From positions 338,074 to 402,073 of the forward strand of contig KB722743.1 in the NCBI GenBank assembly GCA_000349905.1: DNA of 64,000 bases, read 5' to 3'. The DNA comes from Volvariella volvacea V23. Lineage: Eukaryota > Basidiomycota > Agaricomycetes > Agaricales > Pluteaceae. Shown here piece by piece: positions 35,801-47,990 of the stretch. Made by a program: the position numbers and the translations under genes. Under the pieces are notes generated by a model. It saw only the letters and a program-made list of their open reading frames with translations, did no database searches and was not told the DNA's origin. Each line of letters opens with the position of its first letter. Position 1 is the stretch's first letter.

Positions 35801-38800
35801 GCCGAGCTGGTAGTCGGGTTAATAGTAGGGCGCCGAGTCCTCTGCCAATTTCAATGCGTACTGGGCCTGGTGGAATTGCAATCATCGGCGATAGAGGTGT
35901 TGATAGCAAAATGAATGGCCCTGGAATTGGTCACAGCGATCGCGAGAGAGAACGGGGGTTGGATAGAGAGAAGGAATTGCCAAAGAGGAGGAGTAACGGG
36001 TCTAAACTTTCCGGTGCTGTTGGACTTTCTGGCGGTCCACCTCCAGGCATGAGGGAGGGTCAGCGAGACTTTTATAAGGATAGAGGAAGGGAGCTCGAAA
36101 GGGACCAAGAAAGAGATCTTCATCGCTTCAATGTCCCTCCTCAGCCGTCCCAATCACAGCAGTCTAGTTCACATCTACAGCAACTCCCTGTTGGTCAAGT
36201 TGTCGCTCACCAACACCCTTCTGGCCACGCCCTGCACGCGATTCCTATGCCTCATGGCCAAGTCCCTCTAGGACATGGCCAGTTAATTGGAAGAAGTCAC
36301 TCTGATCACGGTCTTGTACAACAAGCACAGGTTCCACCTCCGCAATCGACTGGAACCCCGACTCAACATCCTCATCATATCCAAATGCATCGACACCCAG
36401 TGTACCAACAACAGGGCATCGTTGCGATGGGGCGGCCGGGTTGGGAAGCCACCGAGGGAGGCCATAGTTCTCGACATGGTCCCGGGATTCTAGGTAGCGA
36501 GGTTGGCCCGTATGAGGAGGAAGATAGCTTTGAGGTTATTGAGGATGTCTTTGATGGTGCTGAAGTGGATGAGGAGGAGGAAGAGGACATGTGTGATGGA
36601 AAAGGAAAGGTTTGCATCAGTTTGGGTACCTATGTTTATCCCAAGGTGCCATTCCCATACCTTTTTGACTTGGGCGCGGGACTGTGTCCTCCAGGGAAGG
36701 AGACGATTACTAGTCCCAAAGAGGTAGAGCGAGAGAAAGAGGGTGTAGAAGCGGAGGAGACTAAACAGGAGGGTAAGGAAGTGGAGGAGATGAAGGTCGA
36801 TGACACCGCGCAAGCGGAAGGACAAGAAGCAAAAGAAGAGGGGCCTTTCACAGCAAGTGCAGATGAAAACAAAGACAAGGAGGAACCCAAAGAGACGGAA
36901 AACGAAACATCGGGGGTTCCAGTACACGAAGCCAAGCTTTCGCCACCTGTGACGCTCCCAGAGAAGCCTCTCGCTGCAGTAGAGTTGGTCCTTGATCCCA
37001 ACGAACCTGCACTGGATATTGAAACAAGGGTCACAATTATCTTCCCCCATGGTTTCATTCCCGTTGAACGACCCATCCGCCCCCGTATCTGGGGTGGAGG
37101 TCTCATGACCCGCAACGGCCAACGGCCGCTGTATCAGACCCACCCCACTCGTAGATCATGGAATGCACGTCGCACTTCCTCATACTTGTCCAAACACCCG
37201 AATGGCAACACGGGAGAAACTAGTGGGAAGTCAAAGGAGTCCTCCACACGCAGAAGAAGAATTTATACTGACGACTCGGATTTATTCCTCTGCGCTTTAC
37301 ATTCTGGGTGGATCACCTGGAGTGGTGCTCGTAAAGCAAAGATGGAGAAGCGAGACATGAAGTTGGAAGTGAGGATCATAAGGTGCATGGGTAGTCTTGG
37401 CAAACCGCTCCCTGCCACTATGGATCCTCATAGTGGAATTGCTCTTGGTAGTGGTGGCAAACAAGAAGTCATTGGTCGATTCGTCGGCGGCTGGGGTGAG
37501 AAGTGCTTTGTTGATGGGGCGGGAGGGAAGGAACACCGTAAGAGAAGACCTGATGTTGAGATGGATGGAGAGACGAGCGACGAGGACGACGAAGAAGATG
37601 ATGGAAGAGGCCTCGTTAGTGCCGGTTGGGGAAGCAATCACGATGGGAGTGCCATCGAGATCATTGATGTTGAATTTATGGCGGTTCGTCTTTCTCTCAC
37701 TCCAAGATATTGATTTTTCACCTCGTCCTCTTTAGAAGGGTGCAACGCCTGGCCTTAGTAGGCGCAATCGTTCACAAAGATTACTGGAATATTCGGAACG
37801 GCGAGCAAGCGTGCTTGGTCATGTACAACCATGCAGCACAATCAACAGGCTTTCTGTTCGAAAGCGCCGACGGGGGTGGGATTGGCCCGTCCAATATCGC
37901 CGACGCACATCGAACGCGCTCACGCTTGTGGGTATAGATGGAGAGGGGGACGATACTTCTGCGGATCATGAGCTCGAAAATGAAGCTGAAGAGGCAGACA
38001 GTATGAATACTTGCACCGTGGTGTTCCGATTTGGTCAGAGAGGACATGTTCAGCCTGGGTAAGCATATCCTTGTTCAAACCACGAGGAATACGACTGACA
38101 AACGTGTTACAGCTTTAAATATGATCGAGCCACGCTAAGGATTGCCCTTTTCCCTGAACTGCAGGCACACCCGCACAGGAAGCGCAGAAAAGTAGATAAG
38201 ACGTTGGACGACGCCGTAATGGATATAGACACCACTCCAACGGTCCATTCAAGTCCTCACTGTCGCCCCATAATTCTCCAAACACCCCAAGACGCATTCG
38301 TTCTCATCCCTAAGAAAATAGAGAACGATGCACTGGTTGAAAGCGACTTCCGGTGCTATGACCTTGCACGAATTTTGGATCATTCCACAGCGCCAGAACA
38401 AACTACCCAAACGATCGCCACGTCCGCGGATGAAAATTTGAAGGATAACTCACTCTCATCAACATTACCCCAACCTCTATCCTGGAAAGCCACTGAAGAC
38501 GAAAAGACGCAAGCCCCCCCAAAGCAAAGGTCTGCCTCACCCCTTTCAAAAGCCGATCCGCAATCAGTTCCATCCATGGGCATGAGTCCCTTGTCCAGCC
38601 CTCCCCAAGTATCGAGCCCTCTTCCGCAGGAGCTCCCCTCCCGCGCATCACCGGCGCCTCCAGAGCGCACCTCATCGCCGTTGGCTGTTGTACCTCGTGA
38701 AACATCACAGCGACCCCTTCTGGAGGTCATCCGCTCTAATCTCAGGACACATGATATTGGTCTTGATAAAGAGGGACTTTCCTTAGTTTCTCCTGATGGG

Positions 38801-38857
38801 GCTGCACTCATCTTGCAAGTTTCCAGTTGGCGGTGGGCCGAATGGGAACACCAATAG
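32864..38857 (+). CDS. RXT3: Rxt3-domain subunit of the Rpd3 histone deacetylase complex, with very long low-complexity N-terminus
   Basis: Rxt3 belongs to the Rpd3L corepressor. The start ATG 32864 gives MNVADLLQDSPSDEHRRSR. Exon 1 ends at 34160 and exon 2 starts at 34331, giving KPLI then DDARLPMSPLKS; the shorter acceptor upstream would create a stop. Residues up to about 1,200 are Pro/Ser/His-rich with blocks of Arg-Glu and Arg-Asp dipeptides (34,520-34,900 and 35,100-35,220) and His-Pro/His-Gly blocks (34,930-35,080 and 35,270-35,400). The Rxt3 domain starts near 36,600 (CISLGTYVYPKVPFPYLF), continues after an acidic insert with TRVTIIFPHGFIPVERPIRP and ends with RRIYTDDSDLFLCALHSGWI. 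A basic ERRASVLG block and a disordered tail follow. Length is about 1,900 residues, far above yeast Rxt3 (around 300), as seen in other mushrooms. Confidence 0.9.
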
Positions 38858-39087
38858 AATTCTCTTGTGATTTATTTAATTCAATTTAGGATGTTGCATG
38901 AATACGTGTCTACTAACATTTATTCCTTTTGACGACTATTACTTGTTTAGTGATGATACATTGTTGTCAATGCTTCCTCATTTGTACTCTCGATCTATAA
39001 TGTGAATAATGGATCAAAACACGTCCATTAAGGCTAGATATTATTGATAAAGGATGATTAAGACGGTCTAGATACATGCATCATCCT
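38858..39087. terminator. Convergent 3' region, Rxt3 / Alg5
   Basis: Two genes end tail to tail across 230 bases. The DNA is AT-rich with poly-A-signal-like strings such as aataatggatcaaaa. No gene is seen. Confidence 0.4.
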
Positions 39088-40288
39088 CTAGTCAACCTTG
39101 TCTTTTCTTGCATCAGCCTTCCATCGTCCAAGGAAGTGGTTGGCTCGGACAATTAGTAGGTCTCGGAGCATTTGCAAAGAGGCCGTCATGACATTCAATT
39201 TGCTCCCTGGTATCTCATGCCATTCAATGGGAACTTCAGCTACTGGTATCCGAAGCTGTTTTGCAAGCAGGAGAAGTTCAACGTCGAATATCCAACTTGG
39301 GAGATGCTGAGCAGGAAACAGCTTTTGTGCTGCTGATCTTGAAAAGAGCTTAAACCCACATTGGGTATCTCGAATGTGACCAACGCCAACGACGCGAAGA
39401 ACGAGATGCAGGCCGTGCATCAAGAAATTACGGATGAAAGATCGCTGCTAGACTGTTTAACTTCCGGCCGAATGCTCATAAACGTGCATACCTTGACCAC
39501 AGCTTCAGATCTAACAAGATGCGCTCGGCTTCCAATAGCTATGGCTGGTTTTTCCTCGTCTTTTGATTGCAACCCATCCATAGCCTTCCATAGACCTTCT
39601 AAATCTTCGAAGCGACTTGCGCCGTCGGCATCCACCATGAGCAAACGCTTACCACCGCCGTATAACATTCCATGCCGTACAGCACCGCCTTTCCCAAGGT
39701 TCTTTTCCAGAGATACGACCTTGATGTCGCAACCTGCGTATTTCTTGGTCAACTTCAGGCTGGTACCGACAGTTGTGTCGGTCGATCCATCATCTACGAT
39801 GATGATTTCGTACGTTCGATGTCTCAATGCTTTGGAAGAAAGGTGCTTGACTGCCGCCTCCATCATCGTGGGTAGCCTCTCGGTCTCGTTGTACGCCGGT
39901 ATGATGACGGTAAGGTCGACATTGCTGGGGTCTGACAGTGGTGTGAGCGGGAGTGGTCCTTTTGAGGTAAGGTGTGTGCGATACTTCTTTTCCGAGTCGT
40001 GGGTTACTATGGGCGGGGGTGACCAGAGAACAAGGGCTATATACAACTTAATAGCAATCAACACTTGTGCGAAAAGATGGCCGGGAGCAGCAAGTCAGTG
40101 AAGATGGGATTCAACCCAGACCCAAAGATGTCGTCCTGGTTGAGGCGCGCAAATTGGCCCTCAACTCAAAGAACAAGGATGATAGGGAAATATCATCATA
40201 TAAAGGAATACGTGGAACGCCAACTTACCAGGGCGAGACCTATCACGACTGTTGCCACGCCACCATAGAGTAGCGAGGAGGTATCCAT
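39088..40288 (-). CDS. ALG5: Dolichyl-phosphate beta-glucosyltransferase Alg5
   Basis: Alg5 makes dolichyl-phosphate-glucose at the ER membrane, the donor for the last glucoses of the N-glycan precursor. ATG 40286-40288 begins MDTSSLLYGGVATVVIGLAL, and an intron of about 200 bases joins it to LYIALVLWSPPPIVTHDSEK, forming the N-terminal membrane anchor. The GT2 domain shows VDLTVIIPAYNETERLP, IIIVDDGSTD and the metal-binding LMVDADGASRFEDLE. A second intron separates the block that ends AVVK from HIRDTQCGFKLFSRSAAQKL. The C-terminal PIEWHEIPGSKLNVMTASLQ is the standard family end. Length is about 330 residues. It reads in the same direction as the Ran-binding gene upstream. Confidence 0.95.
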
Positions 40289-40601
40289 GTAATTCAAGAG
40301 TCGGTGGGCTAAAGGCTGGGGTAAGGGCTGGAGATACGCACAGGTAACATATACGAGTGAAAGTAAGTCAGAATGCTAGGTCGGGAAACTGGCGGAGAGC
40401 ATCTCGACAAAGTGCCAGCACAGAGGGCTCGTAGGTCGTGAGAAAGTTGTTTCATTTGTATGGCTTCGCACACAGCATGCTAACAATTAATCATCCCTCT
40501 CCCTCTTATTACGATGCATATTCCAAGTCAATAGCTAGGTCTTATAATAAGCAGGCAAGGAATTTATGTTACAAGTGTCTTGAATGGACCAAAATATACC
40601 T
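40289..40601. other. Spacer between Ran-binding gene and Alg5
   Basis: This 313-base spacer between two minus-strand genes should hold the Alg5 promoter and the 3' end of the Ran-binding gene. Nothing else is recognised. Confidence 0.45.
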
Positions 40602-42648
40602 TCACGCTGGAGGAAGGTTAGCTTTAATAACCTCAAGAAGCTCCTTTGCTATTTTTGCATTGGCCGTCTGGAGGCTCGATTAGTAGGCTCCCGATATATG
40701 GAAAACCTCACCTATGCTTACTCGGAGATTGTAGTGCGTAGTGTGCCCATCCTCAATCGTACTGAACCTCAGATAGCGGGGGTCTTGTGCTAAGGAGCAA
40801 CTCATGCCATGGAACAATGTGACATTAAGTAACACTGTGAATACGGCGTCCTTTCGCATCACTAAATGGCTTGTTACGAGCTGCAATGATGTCAGAATCT
40901 GCAGGTACGACAAACCTAGTCTAGCACCAGAGCCATCAGCCTGCTTAACATTGAGTTTGAGAAGACCTGATCCGCGTTCACGCCACTGGCTACCATCGAC
41001 CAGTGCATAGAGTTTCCCGCGTATTTGATGTATGGTCTCTTCCTCTTCCTCCCCTGTCGCGACTATGCAAGCCTGATTGACGGTAGTCACGAGTAAAAGA
41101 AAACATGCACCCACCATCTTGCTCTGTTAGTGCCACTTTTGTTGCATCACCTTCGTTGATATCCTCTTCAGCTTCCTCGTCCTTCCCTGCTCTCAGCCTC
41201 TCGCCAAATGTTGCAGGTCGATCGCTGTCTTCATCCTCATTTGAGGACACAAAACTTGTGGAGCCACGCCTACCCAATGAGCGGTTTGGAGTGCTACTAG
41301 GAGACTCAGCGCGTTGACGTTTTTGAGCAGGAAGAGCGAAACTTTGAGTACCGGTACTCGTGTAAGCCGAAAAGGCATTTGCCGTGGCAGTGGAGCGACG
41401 CGAGGGGGATTTGTTTCTATTTAGTTTGCCTGGAGAACTTAATGCAGGGGATTTTGCCCTTGGAGGTGCAGGTGCAGGACTAACCGCTAAAGGGGAGCTA
41501 GATGCAAAGGCCTCGAAACCAGTGCGCTTGATACCAGCTGATGTCGATGGTTCAGAGGATACAGTAGCAAGGGCACTGAATGAATTGGTTTGGCTGTTGA
41601 AACTCGAGAATGGAGAAGGGGATTTTCTTGGAGCGAATATATTTTGACCTCGGACAGCCCCAAAGGGAGAAGTAGCCGACGCGTAAGCCATGAATCCACC
41701 CTAGATAATATCATTAGTTGTGTGATGGTAGACACTGTACAAGCAGCCTACAAATTTGGGTTCATTGTCGGGCTTCTCTGTCTTGTCTAGTTTCTCACTA
41801 TCGGGTGGTGGAGTAGGCCTCTTGGTCTCACGAGGGTTGTCATCTTCATCTACATTATCGCGAGGGCGTTTCAATGCTTCTAGTGACATCTTTTCTACGT
41901 GTCCGTTCTCCTGGGGATTTTGGCTGGTTTCGCGCTCTGTAAACTTGCGTTTAAGACCTTTTTCTCCGCCGTCAGATTCGGAACCACGTCGCGATGGAGG
42001 ATTGGATGAGCTATTGTTTGTCTGATCCTGAGTCCCAGAAGGCTGATGGTAGACCAGTGGTTCTGCCTGGCTGGTAGTGTTGGGCAATCCTGATGCGTCT
42101 TCTGACTCGGCCGAGGGCGCATTGCTCGTGACAAGAGGGGTATCCTGGTCGTTGTTTCCTTCCTTGTTCCGCCAACTGATATCTTCGACGCCTTGGCTAA
42201 TCTGCCGAACTTGGATTTTCATTTCTTGAGGTGGTGAGACGCTCAACGGGGGTGAACGCGAGTTTGATCGAGTGAGTGGCACGGCGTCTTCCTCCATGGT
42301 AGCGGCCAGGTGGGTTCGGTTCTTCTTTGCTGGTGCTTGGGACTCTTTGGTGTCATTGTCCGGTAAATTGATGTCCTGTAAGTGGGCAGAGGTAGTGAGC
42401 ACATGCAGAGTTTTCGCTTGTTGGGGTGGCTCTACGAACAACGGGAGCTTTGGCCGGAATGGTTGGTTCAGCTGAGAGCTCTCTCTCTCGCTTTCGCGAT
42501 CCCTTGGTGTCTGCTTGAGAAGGATGAAATCAGGTGGGGATAAGTGAATAGATAGAGTGGGGGCTCGGCAGACACCATACGAACCGGATACGGATGAGTC
42601 TGGGTCTGGTGGTGATGGCGGAGTTGGTGGCTCTTTGTGGGAGTCCAT
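40602..42648 (-). CDS. Ran-binding domain protein, RanBP3/Yrb2-like
   Basis: Nuclear Ran-GTP-binding cofactor of exportin-mediated nuclear export, inferred from family. ATG 42646-42648 gives MDSHKEPPTPPSPPDPDSSV. A long disordered region with basic patches (LKRKFTERETSQNPQENGHV) follows; the middle exon carries an FxFG-free Ser/Pro stretch (SATSPFGAVRGQNIFAPRKS). The C-terminal Ran-binding domain starts at EEEETIHQIRGKLYALVDGS, then QWRERGSGLLKLNVKQADGS, with MRKDAVFTVLLNVTLFHGMS and an AQDPRYLRFSTIEDG strand. The apparent stop after NLRVSIGEVFH is an intron artefact: GTAAGC and a cctccag acceptor lead to TANAKIAKELLEVIKANLPP and TGA 40602-40604. Length is about 600 residues. Confidence 0.87.
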
Positions 42649-42985
42649 TCTGAAGGTGGGATTGGGGGGACTGGGGGACTGGAAAGGCAAGACAATTGTC
42701 GTGTAGTGGAATCAGTCTTTCCAGCGTTCCTCAGGTTATTCACCCAGACTCGGCTAACACCGATAAACAGCCTCAAGGGTCCCTAATTATAACACCCCAT
42801 TATCCTCGTGATCGTTGTGACGACTGCTATTCTATGTATGAATACAATGTTGCAAATCCATGACATCCATCAACTAACGAGGGAAGAGTATGACAGTGAT
42901 CTAGGGGATAGGTCGTAGTCCAGTGGAATCATCCGGCAAGAATTATATATGTACACAATCTAAACTAGAGGCTATAAGTTAGTTA
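42649..42985. other. Spacer between hybrid kinase and Ran-binding gene
   Basis: About 340 bases between two minus-strand genes, expected to hold the Ran-binding gene promoter and the kinase 3' end. No gene, repeat or RNA is recognised. Confidence 0.45.
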
Positions 42986-45900
42986 TCAATTCTCGAATGT
43001 ATTGATGATAGCTTCTTGTGCTTGAGTGGAGGGTTGAGAGGCAGCGGGTTGCTTTCGTCGTGCATCTGCGAGAGCCAGGACTTCCCGAAGCCTTACTTCT
43101 AGAACTGGCTTTGTCAAAACACTAGCGTCTCAAATGAGTATACCTAATCACAATGAAAGTTCAATGGCTTACTGGTTTACTCCTGCAGCAAGGTATTCTT
43201 GTTGATCTACAAGCCATGAGTGATGTGCTCGCATCAATGCTCATAAAAATCTTACCAGAGAGCAGGGCATTGCCTAAGATAGTCGTATAAGTAAGTTATC
43301 CACGGGGATGGCAATGCTGAAGACATACCCGTTACACCTACAACAAAGTCTTTTCTGCCTAGTGACCTCAGTTTCCCAACAGCGGTGAGACCAGACATAA
43401 CTGGCATCTGATTGTCCAAGAAGATTACGGCGAAATCAGTACCTTCAGTCGGGGTAATTACAGGAGGCTCGGTTGCAAAATCCAAGTTTCGTGACTTCTC
43501 GCTCGCAGGGGTTAAGATAGTTGCAGCAGCAGGACCAAGAATAATTTTGAGAGCTGCCTCGCCATTCTCGGCTAATGTCACTCGGCATCCAAGACGGGTG
43601 AGAAGCCGCTGCATCAAATTTCGTGTCAAAGGCTCGTCATCGACAACTAAGACCGGAAGCCCAGCGCTAAAAATTGGTGTGGGTTTGGGAGTCGTTGGGC
43701 CACCCTTCCTGTTGTAAAGGGAATCGAACTTGTAGAGGGTAGAGTTAGTGCTATCTAGCGGTTTGTCTGGTATGCTCGAGACACTAGATTCTTCCATAAA
43801 TGCCTGTCGAGTGGGGAGAGGCACATATGTTGGACGTGCTACCCGTTTCCTTGTCCGTGAGGGCGAGGCGTCGTAGGTAGAATCACGGTCGTGAGATGGC
43901 GGCGCGTGGTCTGGTGGATTTGTCTTTGAGCCTTGAATAATTGTTGCATCGGTGGTCGGGGCTAAGGTATCTCGTTTATCTGGGGGGTTTCGGGGGTAAT
44001 TGTCATTTCCCATAGAAAATTGCGAGAGAGGATAGTCTATGAAACCTTGTTCCAGAAGGCTACGAAGGATGGGTGAGGATTGAGGAGGAGGCGCTGTTGT
44101 TTCTGCTTGTCGGACGGAAAAGGCATCCACTAAATTGGAAGGAGCATCATCATGCGTATCACCATTAGGCCGTCGGCCTTGGCTTTCGGATTGCGTGTAC
44201 TTGACTGCCTCAACCGCCCTTCTACCAATCCCGACAGGTAACTCAACCCAGAAGAGAGACCCTTCCCCTAACTGCGACCTCACGCCTAGTCTCCCACCGC
44301 TAAGTTTGACAATCTGGCGGACAAGCGCTAGACCAAGCCCGGTTCCCTTTCCGCCTACATTTATATTAATCACTTTCTGTTGGAAGTAGATTTAACTTAC
44401 CTTGTTGTCGTCCTTGCTCTGTTTGTGTAAACGCGGCTAGTAGCATTGTCTCAAATATGGTTCTGTGGAGGCAGTAAGATGCTTACAAAAAAGTTTATTC
44501 TGTTCCAAATCTCTTCGTCGAATACCACTACCCGTGTCCTTAACCTCAATGCGGACGACTATCCAGTTTGGACCAGAGACAGGGGCTAAGGCTTCTTCAG
44601 GCTTGCAAGATGGCTCGGCAGTCGTACTTTTATTATCCTTATCGAAGCTGACCCGCTTCCTTTCCAGTTTTCGACTGGACTTCCTTCGGTGTACCCTGCG
44701 GACTGAACCAGAACGCAATCTCGTAGTGTGTTCAACTCTCTCTGGTGTCTTCTCAGAGTAGACATCGTACTTGTGACTTCTTCTGGTATCTGGCTTTCCA
44801 TTGACTTTATCACTCTTTGTGTCTGATGCTTGTGTCGCATCCGCTTCTTCGGGCATTATCAGCCTCGTTCGGACCGTCAATGTGCCTCCAGGTGGTGTGA
44901 ACTTGCATGCATTGCTAATCATATCCCATGTATTTAAAATAAACATGCACGATACCAAATATTTCACTGACCTAGCGAGATTCGTCACAATTTGCTGTAT
45001 TCGAGGGGCATCTGCAATCACCACGCCGTCCACATCAGGGTACTCTTTGATGTGGGCATCGATGACCTCTGGTTTCTCCCCGAGCGCCGCATAAGCAGTA
45101 CGGCGAGCAACCTGCAACAGGGTGAGATAAAATGAGATAGTTTTGAGGAAACCAACACCAACGTTGTCGATCGCGGGGTCTAATTCTGTGATAAACTGCA
45201 GGCCCCTTGCTTTTGTCGCCAAACTGAGTGGCATGAACAAGGAGCGCATCATAGCATGTAGAGGGAAGGGCTATGGGAAAACCTTAGGCTTCCTGATAAT
45301 GTGGATAATGTGGGCAAGCAATATACTTACCGTGGGCGTGACTTCCAGGCGACCGCTGTCCATTCGGTGACTGCAAGATAGTCACTCCAGCGATGGTTAA
45401 TGGAGCGGGAGAAATCATCTTACAAATCCAAGACATCGTTCAGCACTGTAATGATATTCAGAGACAGACAAGGCAGGCATTGTGCGAGATAAACCTTTTG
45501 ACATCATAGATAAACTCTCCTTCAGTGCGTTGAATTCATACTCTTGGTCCTTTGTCATGACTTTTGCGGCATCGATATTCTCGACAGCAATCACTGTTTA
45601 ATAATAAGGGATTTGGCTTGCAAGTATTCTGAAAAAGCTTACTGGCTGCATTGAGAGGGACGCGAACCTGTGCAGGTCAGGAAATTAGTTAGGAGCAGGG
45701 TTATCAGATTTCCTCGGGTTGAATACTTATCATGGAATACGTATCTGCAATAATTGATATCAGATAGGAAGAGAAACTCAAAATAAAGAGAATTAATTAC
45801 GAGGTAAGACGGCGCTTGGATTCAGCAGCATGTCGTTCATTAAGCTGAGCTATGCGCGTCGCCTGATACGAAGGGGATAAGGTTGAATGATGAGACTGCC

Positions 45901-47642
45901 TTAGTGTGTTGGGATACCTCGTATTGCATGTTCAATTGGTCACTTAGGCGAAATAATCGGCGTTCGGACTACCAGGAATAGGTGAATAAACGCATAATGC
46001 CAAATCCATAACTTACATTTTCTCTCATGTAATGGATATAAATTAGAACTGCGAGAGGTTAGGAAGTGGGTGGTATGAGAAAAAGCCGACATACAAATGT
46101 GAAAGATAGCAAAATTGATCATTGCTGTCCTTAATTGGATCATTGATTTATTTAACATGGGGGAGCGCTCACGTACTTCGGGTCCATTGTATTCGATGAG
46201 GTATCATAATCGTGCAAGAGCTGGAGCTGTGGTGAGCATAATACCCCTTTTCAAACTAATTGAAGCACTCACAAAACAAAAAACGTTGTAGCGCCAAGTG
46301 TCGCGGGAAAACGATTCAACTTTAGACCAAATAATGCAATTGTTGGAAGTGCCTATTCTTCTACATTAAAGACCATGCCCACAACACATAAAAGTCATAC
46401 GGACGGTTGTGTAATGGAATATTCCAAGGAAGTCCCGAGTTGAGCAATCCCACAAACGTGGTGTGCCCCGGTAGAAACCGCAGAGGTACCTGCGCAGGAG
46501 ATAAGTTCTGGTATGGGCATAAACAGCTTCGAGATTCACATGAATAAAATCTGATAGAAGGGCCTATCCTTCGATCAGGGAACGGTGGCATTGTGGGGAG
46601 GATTAAAGCTTACCAACACCAGGCTGAAAAGAGCAGAACAGTCTGGTACAACATTGGCCTATCTCTCGGCCAGTCGAAAATTACCATGAGGCTGTGTTAA
46701 GAGTTTGGTCGAAAGGCGGGTTGATAGTAATGCTTAAAGCTGCACCCACCCAATAGGAAAGCTGAGAGCGGGTGCAACCTATGAAGAGCCATTAGACACT
46801 AAGAGCGTAGACTGTTAAAAAGGCTTACCCCGAAATAGAATATTTTGTCCATGAGAACGAAAGGTTTAGGTACAAACGAGCACCCAAGTACCCAGTTGGC
46901 AATTAACCAAATGGACGCCCAGACTGCAAGCGACTTCTTTAGCCGCCAGTTTTCCTATGGTAGTATAGTTGAGGCGTATGCAATTACTGGGGTGGAATCC
47001 AAGTACCTCCATATATTTCTGCTCAATGTTCCATTCCGTGAACCTTGGACTAAAGACCTCGAGGATATTCCGCCATAGCCAATGAACGAGAAGGAACAGG
47101 GGAGACACGTCCCGTTGTTCTTCCTCCCCATTGCTATCGTGAGACCCTCTGGCTGTGGTATGTCTGGGAGCCACAGTTCGTGCTTTCTCTAGAATCGGGG
47201 TCCACTCGAAGTCATTAGCCGAACCTCGCAAGTCCTCACTCCATTTCCGATCCACTACGACCTGATCCACGCCGGGGTCATTGTCGGTGTGCTGTCTGTC
47301 ACCTTGGAGTTGACCCCGCGGAGCAGGGGTTTCGACCGAGAGTTCAGCGGTGCAGGAAGGACCCGAGGGCAAAGAACCAGGGCCGAAGTGAGCTCGAATC
47401 CTGTCCCATTGTCGAGACAGATGGTGCAAGGGGCTGGGAGCAGAAGTACGAGAAGAGGATGGGGTGGCCACGGGGAAAGTGACAGGAGGAGGGAGCGATG
47501 ACGGTGGAATAGTGATGGGAGGCACAGACGTGGGTGAGATGGGTGAGTGGTGGATATGATGGGCAGGAGGATTGGCGGGACTGGGGATTTGTGAGGCGGG
47601 GTTGGGCTTATCTGGCGTTGTGGGCCATAGTGGTAGGACCAT
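42986..47642 (-). CDS. Membrane-anchored hybrid histidine kinase with receiver domain
   Basis: Two-component sensor of a type common in mushrooms, about 1,150 residues. The chosen start is ATG 47640-47642 (MVLPLWPTTPDKPNP); an upstream in-frame ATG would add about 24 residues. A disordered N-terminus leads to several membrane helices spread over short exons: SLAVWASIWLIANWVLGCSF, APALSFPIG, LMVIFDWPRD, FYQILFMYLCGFY and ALPTIALFGLKLNRFPATLG. A coiled segment leads to the dimerisation and phosphoacceptor box near 45,732-45,740 (YVFH, then VRVPLNAAM). The ATPase domain has an N-box (SNACKFTPPGGTLTVRTRLI), G1 VKDTGSGI and G2 GGKGTGLGLALVRQIVKLSG. The receiver domain has PVLVVDDEPLTRNLM, phospho-Asp in VIFLDNQMPVMSG and the Lys of HVLTKPVLE; TGA lies at 42986-42988. 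The ligand is unknown. The intron at the phosphoacceptor site has no usable GT donor (see findings). Confidence 0.88.
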
Positions 47643-47990
47643 CACCCCGGAGGTGAGCTTCAAGTCTTTACTGTGCCAACCAAGTCGAATCCCGTCTGAC
47701 CAAGCCGTGACCATCCCGTGACTCCAATTTAACACTCGGACCCACAACACCCGACTGGCCTGGTATCCTGCCTCGCCGTACTGTACTTCCGCGCTGTAGC
47801 ATCGCGTATACTACCGCTGAAATGCCCACTGCACATACTGGCATGCACCAGCGCCTCGGGGCTGCCCTGGCCAATGACCGAATGTCATCCCACACCAGCC
47901 GGTGTCCGCTATGCCTGTGGCTGGGTTATCGGGGTTTGAATTCCCTTCGCATCCCGGCCTTGTTCACCCTCCATCCTACATCCTTCAGCT
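47643..47990. promoter_or_regulatory. Divergent promoter, hybrid kinase / Snt2
   Basis: About 350 bases between start codons pointing apart; both promoters should lie here. The minus-strand kinase might start up to about 70 bases inside it if the upstream ATG is used. No factor site is claimed. Confidence 0.45.

Noticed and set aside
42649..42690. Start of the Ran-binding protein at 42690
   Set aside because: That codon is TTG; the first ATG in frame is at 42648.
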